A stretch of DNA of 64,000 nt from Parvibaculum sp002684405 (GCA_965140395.1 OZ223207.1:806001-870000), one strand, 5' to 3'; positions 51,292-60,884 are shown, counted from the first letter of the stretch. Notes: generated by a model not told the origin, from the sequence alone. Numbers and translations are program-made.

Positions 51292-52179
51292 CTATGCCAT
51301 GGCGTGAGATGTGCCCGGTTTCATCAGGCCGAGCTTGCGGAATATCCAGGGCGCGATGCCGGTGGCGTAGAAGCCGAGCAGGGCTGATACCGCCAGTCCC
51401 GTTACGGGGTGGCCGAGGCCTGTTGCCACCACCAGTTTCGTCGCGCCGGCTCGCAGCGCAAAGAGACCCAGCGTGCCGCCGATGGCCATGACGATCTGGA
51501 GCCACCAGGCGGGAAGGACCGGCTTGCGCGGGGCGGCCTTTTTGTCCAGCGCCGCGCCGGCGAACCAGCCCAGCAACAGGAAGAGAACGCTGGCGATCGG
51601 TGCGGGATTTTCGCTATTGGGCCAGATGATCCAGAGGGCCGGGATCGAGACGATGATGACGGCGAATTCAAAGCCCGCGGGCAGACTGCGGATGAAGGCG
51701 ATGACGCGCTCGCTGACCAGCCAGGCGAAGATACCGAGCGTGATGAAGCCGAGGATGGTGCCGGCCAGCACGTCGTCGATGTCGTGCACGCCGAGATAGA
51801 GGCGGCTGAAAATGACGCCGGAGGCAATGAAGGCCGCTGCGGCCCACGCCCATGGGCGTCGCATTTCCCAGGCAAGCCAGAACCACATGGCGACGGCAAC
51901 CTGGGCATGGCCCGACGGGCGCCCGTAGGAATCCGCGACGCGGTCGGCGTCGAGCTGAAACCGGGCTGCCGGGCGCGGGTCCTGCCAGAAATCCTTCAAC
52001 CAGCCATTGAGAACCGCCGTCAGGCCGATCAGGACGACGAGGCGGGTGAACATATCCCGGTCCCATAGCCAATAGCCGATAGGCAGGAAGATGAGAAAGA
52101 AGGGGGCGTAGCCGAGAAAGGTGAAGCCGTAGAATATGTTTGTCGCGAGGTCGTTCCGCAGCGGAAGGACCCAGTTCAT
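51292..52179 (-). CDS. PAP2 superfamily membrane phosphatase
   Basis: Likely lipid phosphatase, 295 residues from MNWVLPLRND. A TTG seven codons upstream has a better ribosome site (GGGGAGAGAG) and is an alternative. Motifs of the PAP2 fold are KDFWQDPRP, GRPSGHAQ and SRLYLGVHDIDD, facing the periplasm. The C-terminal half adds three or more membrane helices not needed for catalysis, ending in a helix before GLMKPGTSHAMA. The substrate is unknown. Confidence 0.85.
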   Translation of the reverse strand: MNWVLPLRNDLATNIFYGFTFLGYAPFFLIFLPIGYWLWDRDMFTRLVVLIGLTAVLNGWLKDFWQDPRPAARFQLDADRVADSYGRPSGHAQVAVAMWFWLAWEMRRPWAWAAAAFIASGVIFSRLYLGVHDIDDVLAGTILGFITLGIFAWLVSERVIAFIRSLPAGFEFAVIIVSIPALWIIWPNSENPAPIASVLFLLLGWFAGAALDKKAAPRKPVLPAWWLQIVMAIGGTLGLFALRAGATKLVVATGLGHPVTGLAVSALLGFYATGIAPWIFRKLGLMKPGTSHAMA

Positions 52180-52291
52180 ATCGTGAAGAATGCTGTACAA
52201 GGCTTTTTCTCTCTCCCCATCTCTCCTATCCTCCCGGGCGAACAATCATCGCCGGAGAGCCCGGCGGCCATAATAAACACGGGAAGCGGAA

Positions 52292-53482
52292 ATGTCAGAC
52301 GCGAGCAAGGATCCCATCGTCATCGTCAGCGCTGCGCGCACGCCCATGGGCGGTTTTCAGGGCGCGCTCTCGAGTTTCAAGGCGCCGGAACTCGGCGCGA
52401 CAGCGATCGAGGCGGCCTGCGAGAAGGCCGGTCTCAGCCATACGGCGGTGGACGAGGTGCTGATGGGCTGCGTGCTGACGGCGGGTGTCGGTCAGGCGCC
52501 GGCGCGCCAGGCGGCGCTGGGCGCGAAGCTCGACGAAAGCACGCCCTGCACCACGGTGAGCAAAGTGTGCGGCTCCGGCATGAAAGCCGTGATGCAGGCG
52601 CATGACGCGCTGGCGCTGGGCAATGGCGCGGTGATCGTGGCCGGCGGCATGGAGAGCATGTCCAACGCGCCGTATCTTCTGCCCAAGGCGCGCGGCGGCA
52701 TGCGGCTCGGCCATGCGGAAGTGAAGGATCATATGTTCCTCGACGGGCTGGAAAACGCCTATGACGGCCATCTGATGGGCCATTTCGCCGAGGAGACGGC
52801 AAAGCACTATCAGTTCAACCGCGAGATGCAGGACGCCTATTCCATCGAATCGCTGAAGCGTGCGCGTGAGGCCAATCACGACGGCTCCTTTTCCCATGAA
52901 ATCGTGCCGGTGGAAGTGAAGTCGAAAAAGGGCTCGGTCGAGATCACGGGCGACGAACAGCCGGACAAGTCCGATCCTGCCAAGATCCCGACACTGAAGC
53001 CGGCCTTTGCGGCGGGCGGTTCGGTGACGGCGGCGAACTCGTCATCGATCTCGGACGGCGCGGCGGCGCTCGTCATGATGAAGATGTCGGAGGCGGAACG
53101 GCGCGGGCTGAAACCGCTCGCCGTCATTCGCGGCCATGCCTCTCACGCCCGCGCGCCGGAATGGTTCACCACCGCGCCGGTGGGCGCCATCGAAACGCTG
53201 ATGGAAAAGACCGGGTGGAAAACCGGCGATGTCGATCTGTGGGAAATCAACGAGGCCTTCGCCGTGGTCGCCATGGCGGCGATGCGCGAACTCGATATTC
53301 GCCACGACAATATGAACGTCTATGGCGGTGCCTGTGCGCTGGGCCACCCGATCGGTGCGTCGGGCGCGCGCATCATCGTGACGTTGCTCAATGCGATGAA
53401 GCAGAAAGACGCGAAGAAGGGCGTCGCTTCGCTCTGCATTGGCGGCGGCGAAGCGACGGCTCTGGCGGTCGAACGTCTCTGA
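52292..53482 (+). CDS. Acetyl-CoA acetyltransferase (thiolase)
   Basis: Thiolase of 396 residues, cleaving acetoacetyl-CoA or condensing two acetyl-CoA. The acyl-forming C93 is in KVCGSGMKAV; GGMESMSNAPYLL (about 118-130), the His motif GGACALGHPIGASGA and the second catalytic Cys in SLCIGGGEA are all present. It neighbours the leucine-degradation operon, whose end products are acetyl-CoA and acetoacetate, so acetoacetyl-CoA cleavage is the likely job. Converges on the NTF2-like gene with a three-base gap. Confidence 0.94.
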   Translation: MSDASKDPIVIVSAARTPMGGFQGALSSFKAPELGATAIEAACEKAGLSHTAVDEVLMGCVLTAGVGQAPARQAALGAKLDESTPCTTVSKVCGSGMKAVMQAHDALALGNGAVIVAGGMESMSNAPYLLPKARGGMRLGHAEVKDHMFLDGLENAYDGHLMGHFAEETAKHYQFNREMQDAYSIESLKRAREANHDGSFSHEIVPVEVKSKKGSVEITGDEQPDKSDPAKIPTLKPAFAAGGSVTAANSSSISDGAAALVMMKMSEAERRGLKPLAVIRGHASHARAPEWFTTAPVGAIETLMEKTGWKTGDVDLWEINEAFAVVAMAAMRELDIRHDNMNVYGGACALGHPIGASGARIIVTLLNAMKQKDAKKGVASLCIGGGEATALAVERL

Positions 53483-53485
53483 GGT

Positions 53486-53887
53486 CTAGGAGGCCGCTTT
53501 CGTCAGTGCGGCCTTCACATGCTCGGCCAGTGCGACCAAACCGTTCAACGGGCGGATGAGAACCTCGATATGTTCCATCTGCCCGTTTTCATTCACGGTG
53601 ATGCGGTCGATGCCCTTGAGCTTCGTGTCGCCGAGACGGCCCTCGAATTCCAGGATCATCTCGTTCCCGTCGAACCATTCCTTCGTGTATTCGAAGTCCT
53701 GTAATCCTTCGGCCACGGCGCGCAGGATCGCCATCACATAGGGGCGGTCGTATTTCGGCGCGAAGAAGGCGGGGGAGGAGATGCCGGTCTTTTCCGCCAC
53801 GAGTTTGTCCAGCAGGGCCGGATCGTGGTTTTCGATATAGGCATACCAGAGGCTGAGAAACTTCTCGGCTGCGGGGCTTTTCGACAT
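53486..53887 (-). CDS. NTF2-like/SnoaL-type protein
   Basis: A 133-residue protein with the length and pattern of the NTF2/SnoaL fold: AAEKFLSLWYAYIENHDPALLDKLVAE at the start, then beta strands such as MILEFEGRLGDTKLKGIDRITVNENGQMEHIEVLIRP (about 75-112). Such proteins include small isomerases and binding proteins, and the function here is unknown. It is followed in the same direction by nothing; the TetR gene lies 7 bases upstream, so the two are probably co-transcribed. Confidence 0.7.
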   Translation of the reverse strand: MSKSPAAEKFLSLWYAYIENHDPALLDKLVAEKTGISSPAFFAPKYDRPYVMAILRAVAEGLQDFEYTKEWFDGNEMILEFEGRLGDTKLKGIDRITVNENGQMEHIEVLIRPLNGLVALAEHVKAALTKAAS

Positions 53888-53894
53888 GGGGTCC

Positions 53895-54491
53895 TCACCT
53901 GTTTTTTGTCACGCCGTCGAGCACCAGTTGCTCATGGATGCGGATCAGCGCTTTCCGGTCGATGCGGCCGCCCGGATCGTACCATGTGCAGATGCCGGTC
54001 AGCATGGCGAGTATGGCATAGGCGGCCACCCGAACGTCTTCCGCGATGAAGTCGCCCGAGGCGACACCTGCCTCCAGAATGGCGCAGAGACGGTCTTCAT
54101 AGGTTCGGCGCAGGCCGACGATGATCTCGCGGTTTTCCGGATCGAGGCTTCTCAGCTCCGCCGAGCCGATGAAGACCTCCCGCTTTCTCTCGATGTGATA
54201 GGTGAGGTGGAAGGCGGTGAACGCCTTGAGGCTCTCCACAGGGTTCGTATGGCCTTCCAGCGCCTTGTCCAGGCTCTCCATGAGGGTAATCATGTGATTG
54301 TGGATGAGGTCGAACAGCAGCTCCTGCTTGGTCGCGATGTGATTATAGAGCGATCCCGGCTGCAGCCCGACCTCCCGGGCGAGGCGGCGCAGCGTCATCG
54401 CTTCATAGCCATGTTCGTAGATAAGCTGGAGCCCGGCCTCGCGGATCGCGGCCAGCGTCTTGGCGCCAGATGAGCCGGCGGTTCTGGACAT
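53895..54491 (-). CDS. TetR/AcrR family regulator
   Basis: A 198-residue repressor type. The N-terminal helix-turn-helix domain is typical: TLAAIREAGLQLIYEHGYEAMTLRRLAREVGLQPGSLYNHIATKQELL (about 12-60). The C-terminal ligand domain has an LIHNHMITLMESLDKAL helix and RREVFIGSAELRSL-like segment. Divergent from the ivd-mccBA operon with a shared palindrome between them, so it probably controls that operon in response to an acyl-CoA; this is inference. Confidence 0.88.
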   Translation of the reverse strand: MSRTAGSSGAKTLAAIREAGLQLIYEHGYEAMTLRRLAREVGLQPGSLYNHIATKQELLFDLIHNHMITLMESLDKALEGHTNPVESLKAFTAFHLTYHIERKREVFIGSAELRSLDPENREIIVGLRRTYEDRLCAILEAGVASGDFIAEDVRVAAYAILAMLTGICTWYDPGGRIDRKALIRIHEQLVLDGVTKNR

Positions 54492-54527
54492 TTCGGACGG
54501 GTTCCCCGCTTGCGGCGAAAAATAAAA

Positions 54528-54550
54528 GAACGTATGTTCGTTTTTATAAT
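54528..54550 (+). promoter_or_regulatory. TetR-operator-like palindrome and -10 of the ivd operon
   Basis: GAACGTATGTTC (54528-54539) is a near-perfect palindrome (one mismatched pair) with A/T arms on both sides. TATAAT (54545-54550) follows after 5 bases. The palindrome occupies the spacer of the ivd promoter, so a bound repressor would block polymerase. It also lies 37 bases before the regulator's own start. Confidence 0.6.
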
Positions 54551-54630
54551 AAGGAATGATGGCTGCCGGTCAAATGCGTAATCCCGCCGACCGCCGCGGC
54601 CGATCCGGCATTCTGTGAGGAGAGGCTTCC

Positions 54631-55803
54631 ATGTTGCCCAATGAATACCCCTCGCTCGATTTCGACCTCGGCGAGACGGCCGACGCGATCCGCGACACGG
54701 TGCGCGCCTTTACGGCCGACAAGATCACCCCTCGCGCCGACGAGATCGACAAGACGAACGAGTTTCCGCGCGATCTCTGGCCACAGATGGGCGAGTTGGG
54801 CCTGCTGGGCATGACGGTGGAAGAGGAATATGGCGGCACGGGGCTCGGCTATCTGGAGCATGTCGTGGCGATGGAGGAGATCAGCCGCGGCTCGGCGAGC
54901 GTCGGCCTTTCCTATGGCGCGCATTCCAATCTCTGCGTGAACCAGCTCCGCCGCTGCGGCTCGGATGCGCAGAAGCGCAAATATCTGCCCAAGCTGATGA
55001 CCGGCGAGCATGTCGGCGCGCTCGCCATGTCGGAGCCGGGGGCGGGGTCCGATGTCGTCTCCATGAAGCTGAAGGCGGAGAAGAAGGGTGACCGCTACAT
55101 CCTCAACGGCAACAAGATGTGGATCACCAACGGCCCGGATGCCGAGGTGCTGATTGTCTATGCCAAGACCGATCCGCAAGGCGGCCCGCGCGGCATCACG
55201 CCCTTCATCATCGAAAAGGGGATGAAGGGGTTCAGCCCGGCGCAGAAGCTCGACAAGCTCGGCATGCGCGGTTCCAGCACTGCCGAACTCGTTTTCGAGG
55301 ATTGTGAGGTGCCCGAGGAAAACATCGTCGGCAAGCTCAATGAAGGCGTGCGCGTGCTGATGTCCGGTCTTGATTATGAGCGCGCCGTGCTTTCCGCCGG
55401 GCCGCTCGGCATCATGCAGGCCTGCATGGACGCGGTGATCCCTTATGTGCATGAGCGCAAGCAGTTCGGCGAGCCCATCGGCAATTTCCAGCTCATGCAG
55501 GGCAAGCTCGCCGATATGTACTCGACCATGAATGCCTGCCGGGCCTATGTCTATGCCGTCGCCAAGGCGTGCGACCGCGGCCAGACGACGCGCAAGGACG
55601 CGGCGGGTGCAATCCTCTATGCCGCCGAGAAAGCGACCTGGATGGCGCTCGAAGCGATCCAGACGCTGGGCGGCAATGGCTATATCAACGATTACCCGAC
55701 AGGCCGCCTGCTGCGCGACGCGAAGCTTTACGAGATCGGCGCGGGTACGAGCGAAATCCGCCGCATGCTGATCGGGCGCGAACTCTTCAACGAGACGGCG
55801 TAA
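54631..55803 (+). CDS. ivd: Isovaleryl-CoA dehydrogenase
   Basis: FAD enzyme oxidising isovaleryl-CoA to 3-methylcrotonyl-CoA in leucine breakdown. It has 390 residues. ACAD motifs are ALAMSEPGAGSDV (129-141), WITNG (164-168) and the C-terminal QTLGGNGY. The catalytic base E250 is in LDYERAVLSAG, the placement typical of isovaleryl-CoA dehydrogenases rather than short-chain ones. First gene of the operon; mccB follows by 12 bases. Confidence 0.94.
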   Translation: MLPNEYPSLDFDLGETADAIRDTVRAFTADKITPRADEIDKTNEFPRDLWPQMGELGLLGMTVEEEYGGTGLGYLEHVVAMEEISRGSASVGLSYGAHSNLCVNQLRRCGSDAQKRKYLPKLMTGEHVGALAMSEPGAGSDVVSMKLKAEKKGDRYILNGNKMWITNGPDAEVLIVYAKTDPQGGPRGITPFIIEKGMKGFSPAQKLDKLGMRGSSTAELVFEDCEVPEENIVGKLNEGVRVLMSGLDYERAVLSAGPLGIMQACMDAVIPYVHERKQFGEPIGNFQLMQGKLADMYSTMNACRAYVYAVAKACDRGQTTRKDAAGAILYAAEKATWMALEAIQTLGGNGYINDYPTGRLLRDAKLYEIGAGTSEIRRMLIGRELFNETA

Positions 55804-55815
55804 GGGAGGCGGGTC

Positions 55816-57408
55816 ATGTCCATCCTGCAAAGCGGCGTCTCTACGCGCGACGACAAGTTCAAGGCGAATGCCGAAGCGATGGCGGCACTCACCGCCGATC
55901 TCAACGCGCAGCGCGAAAAGGCAGCGCTGGGCGGCGATGAGCGTTCGCGCGAGCGGCATGTGAAGCGCGGCAAGATGCTGCCACGCGAGCGGGTGTACGG
56001 GCTCATCGATCCGGGTACGCCGTTTCTGGAACTCTCGCCCATGGCGGCGCATGGCCTTTATGGCGAGGACATCAATGCGGCGGGCATCATCACCGGTATC
56101 GGCCGTGTGGCGGGGCAGGAATGCGTCATCGTCTGCAACGATGCGACGATCAAGGGCGGCACCTATTATCCCGTCACGGTGAAGAAGCATTTGCGCGCGC
56201 AGGAAGTGGCGCTGGAAAACAACCTGCCTTGCTTTTACCTCGTGGATTCAGGCGGGGCGAACCTGCCGAACCAGGCCGACATCTTCCCCGACCGCGAGCA
56301 TTTCGGGCGCATCTTCTACAATCAGGCGCGCATGTCGGCGGCGGGCATTCCGCAGGTCGCGGTCGTCATGGGGTCCTGTACGGCGGGCGGAGCCTATGTG
56401 CCGGCCATGTCCGACGAGACGATCATCGTGCGCAATCAGGGCACGATTTTTCTGGGCGGTCCGCCGCTGGTGAAGGCGGCGACGGGCGAAATCGTGACCG
56501 CCGAAGATCTCGGCGGTGCGGATGTGCATTCGCGCAAATCCGGCGTTACCGATCATTATGCGATGGACGATGCGCATGCGCTGGCGCTTGCCCGGCAGAT
56601 CGCGTCCACGCTCAACCGCAAGAAGTCCATCGACATTCCGCTGAAAGAGCCGGAAGCGCCGCTTTACGACATGGCGGAGCTCGACGGCGTGGTGCCGTCC
56701 TCGCTCTCCGTGCAGTATGATGTGCGCGAGGTGATTGCGCGGCTGGTGGACGGCTCGGCCTTCGACGAGTTCAAGAAGCTCTACGGCACGACGCTGGTTT
56801 GCGGCTTTGCCCATCTGCACGGCATTCCGGTCGGGATCGTCGCGAATAACGGCATCCTGTTTTCGGAATCGGCGCTTAAGGGCGCGCATTTCATCGAGCT
56901 TTGCGCGCAGCGGAAAATCCCGCTTCTCTTCCTGCAGAACATTGCGGGCTTCATGGTGGGTCGCGAATACGAAACCGGCGGCATCGCCAAGGACGGCGCG
57001 AAGCTCGTGACCGCCGTGGCGTGCGCCAATGTGCCGAAGATCACGCTGGTGATCGGGGGCTCCTATGGCGCGGGCAATTACGGCATGTGCGGGCGGGCCT
57101 ATTCCCCGCGTTTCCTCTTCACCTGGCCGAATGCGCGCATCTCCGTCATGGGTGGCGAGCAGGCGGCGAGCGTGCTCGCGACCGTGCATCGCGATGCCGA
57201 AAAATGGACGGAGGAAGAGGTCGAAGCCTTCAAGGCGCCGATCCGTGGGAAGTATGAGGAAGAGGGACATCCCTATTTCGCGACGGCGCGGCTCTGGGAC
57301 GATGGAATCATCACGCCCTCCGAAACGCGTCGCGTGCTGGCGCTCGCCTTCTCAGCCACGCTCAATGCGCCCGTGCCGGACACGAAGTTCGGCGTCTTCA
57401 GGATGTGA
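55816..57408 (+). CDS. mccB: Methylcrotonyl-CoA carboxylase beta subunit
   Basis: Carboxyltransferase converting 3-methylcrotonyl-CoA to 3-methylglutaconyl-CoA. It has 530 residues and starts MSILQSGVSTRDDKFKANA. The carboxyltransferase motifs YLVDSGGANLPNQADIFPD (about 138-156) and GSYGAGNYGMCGRAY with FTWPNARISVMGGEQAA are diagnostic of MCC rather than PCC. Flanked by ivd and mccA in the usual liu order. Confidence 0.95.
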   Translation: MSILQSGVSTRDDKFKANAEAMAALTADLNAQREKAALGGDERSRERHVKRGKMLPRERVYGLIDPGTPFLELSPMAAHGLYGEDINAAGIITGIGRVAGQECVIVCNDATIKGGTYYPVTVKKHLRAQEVALENNLPCFYLVDSGGANLPNQADIFPDREHFGRIFYNQARMSAAGIPQVAVVMGSCTAGGAYVPAMSDETIIVRNQGTIFLGGPPLVKAATGEIVTAEDLGGADVHSRKSGVTDHYAMDDAHALALARQIASTLNRKKSIDIPLKEPEAPLYDMAELDGVVPSSLSVQYDVREVIARLVDGSAFDEFKKLYGTTLVCGFAHLHGIPVGIVANNGILFSESALKGAHFIELCAQRKIPLLFLQNIAGFMVGREYETGGIAKDGAKLVTAVACANVPKITLVIGGSYGAGNYGMCGRAYSPRFLFTWPNARISVMGGEQAASVLATVHRDAEKWTEEEVEAFKAPIRGKYEEEGHPYFATARLWDDGIITPSETRRVLALAFSATLNAPVPDTKFGVFRM

Positions 57409-57419
57409 GGCAGCGATCC

Positions 57420-59432
57420 ATGTTCAATTCCCTTCTCATCGCCAATCGCGGCGAAATCGCTGTCCGTGTCATCCGCACCGCGCGGGCGATGGGCCTGCGC
57501 ACCATCGCGGTCTATTCGGATGCCGACGCGAATGCCTATCATGTGGCGGAAGCCGACGAGGCCGTGCATATCGGTCCGGCAGCGGCGGCGGAAAGCTACC
57601 TTCGTCCTGAAAAGATCATCGAGGCGGCGAAGCTCACCGGCGCGGAGGCGATCCATCCGGGCTACGGTTTCCTGTCGGAGAACGCAGCCTTTGCCGAGGC
57701 TTGTGCGGAAGCGGGCATTATCTTCGTCGGGCCGCCGGCGGAGGCGATCCGCGCCATGGGCCTCAAGGATGCCGCCAAGGCGCTGATGGAAAAGGCGGAC
57801 GTACCTGTCGTGCCCGGCTATCACGGCGACAATCAGGATCCGGAGTTTCTTGCGGGCGAGGCGGAGCGCATCGGCTATCCCGTTCTCATCAAGGCGGTCG
57901 CGGGCGGCGGCGGCAAGGGCATGCGCCGTGTGGACGGTGCGGATGACTTTGCCAAGGCTTTGAAGTCCGCACAGCGCGAGGCGGGCTCCGCCTTCAGCGA
58001 CGAGCGTGTGCTGATCGAGAAATTCGTGACGAGCCCGCGCCATATCGAGGTGCAGGTCTTCGCGGACGGTCACGGCAATGCAGTGTCGCTCTGGGAGCGC
58101 GATTGTTCGCTGCAGCGCCGCCACCAGAAGGTGATCGAGGAAGCGCCCGCGCCGGGCATGCCGTCCGACATGCGCGATGCGATGAGCGATGCAGCGGTGA
58201 AGGCCGCGCTTGCCATCGGCTATTGCGGGGCGGGCACGATCGAGTTCATTGCTGACGGCTCCAACGGTCTCTCCAAGGATCGTTTCTTCTTCATGGAGAT
58301 GAATACACGGCTTCAGGTGGAGCATCCCGTAACGGAAGCGATCACCGGGCAGGACCTCGTCGAATGGCAGCTCCGCGTCGCGGCGGGCGAACCCCTGCCG
58401 CTGACGCAGGACGAGATTCCGCTTGAAGGGCACGCCGTCGAGGCCCGTCTTTATGCCGAAGACCCGGCCAAGAGTTTCTTTCCCTCCACGGGCCGTCTCA
58501 TCCGGTTGCGCATGCCGGAAAACCGGCCCGAGATCCGTGCCGATATGGGCGTGCGCGAGGGCGACGAGGTGACGATGTTCTACGATCCGATGATCGGCAA
58601 GATCATCGCGCATGGGGCGGACCGTCATCAGGCTATCGGCGCACTCGCGAACTTCCTGAGGCAGATGGAGGTCGCGGGCCTGAAAACCAATCTGCGCTTT
58701 CTGGAGCGCGTTATGACGTCGGAAGCCTTCCGCGCAGCGCATCTCGATACCGGCTTCATTGACCGCCATATCTCGGACCTCGTGCCGAAGGGCCCGGCGT
58801 CTGCCGAGGTAATCGCGCTGGCAGCGCTTGGGCATTTGCTGGCGCGGGACGAGCGGCAGCGCATGCGGCAGCTCGAAACCGCGGAACCTCATTCGCCCTG
58901 GGCGGCGAACGATGCCTTCGTACTGGGCGGCCATCGCCGCGAGGTGCTGAGGCTCGAATGCGACGGCGATACGCTGATGGTGGGCGTGGAGCCTTCGGGC
59001 AATGGCTGGTGCATTCAGCCCGAGGGCGGGGAGGCGCTTGTCGCGTCCGGCACGCTTTCGGCAGATGGCGCCTTGCTGGCGACAGTCGGCACGCGCCGTC
59101 TCCGCGCCGGGTTCGTCGCGCAGGCGAAAGGCTTTGTCCTGATCCATGAAGGTGCATCCTACGGTTTCGATCCGCATGACGCGCTGGAGGCTGACGATGC
59201 GGCGGAAGGCGGCTCCGGTGCCGTCACCGCGCCCATGCCGGGCAAGGTCATTCAGGTGGCGGTGAAGCCCGGCGACCGGGTAAAGAAGGGCGCCGCCCTT
59301 ATCGTGCTGGAAGCCATGAAGATGGAGCAGACGCTTTCCGCCGCGTCTGACGGCGTGGTCGCCTCGGTCAATGCGGGCGAGGGCGATCAGGTGGACGGCG
59401 GCGCGGTGCTTGTCACCTTCGAGGAAGAATAG
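57420..59432 (+). CDS. mccA: Methylcrotonyl-CoA carboxylase alpha subunit
   Basis: Biotin carboxylase plus biotin carrier, 670 residues. The ATG at 57420 (MFNSLLIANRGEIAVRVIR) starts 11 bases after mccB; an upstream ATG adds five residues only. The ATP loop IKAVAGGGGKGMRR, EMNTRLQVEHPVTEA and the biotinyl K634 in EAMKMEQ are present. The middle domain differs from pccA, consistent with MCC holoenzyme architecture. Methylglutaconyl-CoA hydratase and HMG-CoA lyase do not follow. Confidence 0.94.
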   Translation: MFNSLLIANRGEIAVRVIRTARAMGLRTIAVYSDADANAYHVAEADEAVHIGPAAAAESYLRPEKIIEAAKLTGAEAIHPGYGFLSENAAFAEACAEAGIIFVGPPAEAIRAMGLKDAAKALMEKADVPVVPGYHGDNQDPEFLAGEAERIGYPVLIKAVAGGGGKGMRRVDGADDFAKALKSAQREAGSAFSDERVLIEKFVTSPRHIEVQVFADGHGNAVSLWERDCSLQRRHQKVIEEAPAPGMPSDMRDAMSDAAVKAALAIGYCGAGTIEFIADGSNGLSKDRFFFMEMNTRLQVEHPVTEAITGQDLVEWQLRVAAGEPLPLTQDEIPLEGHAVEARLYAEDPAKSFFPSTGRLIRLRMPENRPEIRADMGVREGDEVTMFYDPMIGKIIAHGADRHQAIGALANFLRQMEVAGLKTNLRFLERVMTSEAFRAAHLDTGFIDRHISDLVPKGPASAEVIALAALGHLLARDERQRMRQLETAEPHSPWAANDAFVLGGHRREVLRLECDGDTLMVGVEPSGNGWCIQPEGGEALVASGTLSADGALLATVGTRRLRAGFVAQAKGFVLIHEGASYGFDPHDALEADDAAEGGSGAVTAPMPGKVIQVAVKPGDRVKKGAALIVLEAMKMEQTLSAASDGVVASVNAGEGDQVDGGAVLVTFEEE

Positions 59433-59506
59433 ACCCGCCTGAAAAGACGGGTGACAGGCCGCTCTCTCCATGTTGAGGTTTAAGAAAAACCGGGAGGGAG
59501 AAAACA

Positions 59507-60400
59507 ATGCGGCGCGATATCGAATTCAAGACCGAAGATGGCGTGACACTTCGCGGCTGGTTTTACCAGGGCAAGGGCGTGAAGGGCCCGGCGCCCACCG
59601 TCGTGATGGCACATGGCTTTTCCGCCGTGAAGGAAATGTATCTCGGCGATTTCGCTGAGTTCTTCGCGGAGGAGGGGGTTTCCACGCTCGTCTACGATCA
59701 CCGTAATCTGGGCGATAGCGATGGCTCGCCACGCGGACATATCGATCCGCGCCAGCAGATCGACGGCTATCGCGATGCGATCACCCATGCGCAATCCATG
59801 GACGAGGTCGATGCGGATCGTATCGGCATCTGGGGGTCGAGCTATTCCGGCGCACATGTGCTGGTCGTCGGCGCGATCGACCGGCGCGTCAAATGTGTCG
59901 TCTCGCAGGTGCCTCTGGTGGCCGGACTGGAGTCCGCGCGCCGGCTTATCCGTGGCGATCACTGGGCGATGCTGCGCGCCGGTTTCGAGGCGGACAGGGC
60001 GGCGCGTATGCGTGGCGAGCCGGGCGCGCGCATGCCGGTGGCCGCGCCGGAAGGAGAACCCGCCGTATTGCCGACGCCGGATACCTATGAATTCTTTACC
60101 GAGTTCGCAAAGTCGAACGAGAGCAAATGGGAAAACGACGTGACGATGCATTCCGTCGAGCTTTTCACGGAATATGAGCCGGGCGTCTATGTTCCGCGCA
60201 TCTCGCCGACGCCCTTGCTGCTCATCGCGGCGACGGGAGATCATCTGACGCCTTATGACCTGACGGCGAAGGCCTATGAGGAGGCGCTGGAGCCTAAGAA
60301 GTTCCTGTCGATCCCCTGCAAGCATTTCGAGGCCTATACCGGGGACAACTTCAAGATGTCCGCACCGGTGCAGAGGGAGTGGTTCAAGACGCATCTTTGA
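59507..60400 (+). CDS. Alpha/beta hydrolase
   Basis: A 297-residue hydrolase starting MRRDIEFKTEDGVTLRGWFY behind GGGAGGGAG. The oxyanion-side MAHGFSAVKEMYL (about 34-46) and nucleophile elbow GSSYSG (Ser near 111) are clear. Likely acid and base lie in the C-terminal AATGDHLTP and CKHFEAY segments (His in KHFEAY). The family includes dienelactone-hydrolase-like and acetyl xylan esterase-like enzymes. It follows mccA by 74 bases, with a weak stem between, so it may be part of the operon. Substrate unknown. Confidence 0.85.
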   Translation: MRRDIEFKTEDGVTLRGWFYQGKGVKGPAPTVVMAHGFSAVKEMYLGDFAEFFAEEGVSTLVYDHRNLGDSDGSPRGHIDPRQQIDGYRDAITHAQSMDEVDADRIGIWGSSYSGAHVLVVGAIDRRVKCVVSQVPLVAGLESARRLIRGDHWAMLRAGFEADRAARMRGEPGARMPVAAPEGEPAVLPTPDTYEFFTEFAKSNESKWENDVTMHSVELFTEYEPGVYVPRISPTPLLLIAATGDHLTPYDLTAKAYEEALEPKKFLSIPCKHFEAYTGDNFKMSAPVQREWFKTHL

Positions 60401-60449
60401 GCCATGTCCTCGGTTGCGGCTTTCGCGCCGAAAGGCATAATCGGGCGCC

Positions 60450-60884
60450 ATGACCCTTCACCTCTTGAAACTATGCGTCGGCGCCGAAGACGTGGACGAT
60501 CTGCGCGGCTGGCAGGCGGCGCGGCTCGCCGACAAGAAGGCACGTGGCGAGGACCCCGTTCTCGCCCATGTGACGCGCATGGTGCCCAAGCGGGCCGACG
60601 AGCTGCTGGATGGCGGCTCGCTCTATTGGGTGATGAAGGGCGTCATCCGCTGCCGGCAGACGCTGCTCGATATCGAGCCCTTCGTGGACGGGGAGGGCAC
60701 GCGGCGTTGCCGCCTCGTCCTCGACCCGGAGATCGTGCTGACCCAGCGCCGTGAGAAGCGCCCTTTTCAGGGCTGGCGCTATCTGGAAGCCGCCGATGCG
60801 CCCCGGGATGCCGCCACGGGCGGGGATGTGGAGGAAATGCCGGAGGAGATGCGCCGGGAGCTGGAGGAGCTGGGGCTTCTCTGA
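60450..60884 (+). CDS. DUF1489 family protein
   Basis: A 144-residue cytosolic protein of the DUF1489 family, found mainly in alphaproteobacteria; function unknown. Characteristic segments are LHLLKLCVGAEDVDDLRGW (3-21), HVTRMVPKRADELLDGGSLYWVMKGVIRCRQ (about 40-70) and the C-terminal PFQGWRYLE, followed by an acidic tail. No signal peptide or membrane helix. The ribosome site is weak. Confidence 0.85.
   Translation: MTLHLLKLCVGAEDVDDLRGWQAARLADKKARGEDPVLAHVTRMVPKRADELLDGGSLYWVMKGVIRCRQTLLDIEPFVDGEGTRRCRLVLDPEIVLTQRREKRPFQGWRYLEAADAPRDAATGGDVEEMPEEMRRELEELGLL

Noticed and set aside
57273..59507. 744-codon open frame antisense to mccA
   Set aside because: Shadow of mccA with Arg/His/Asp-rich sequence; no start context.
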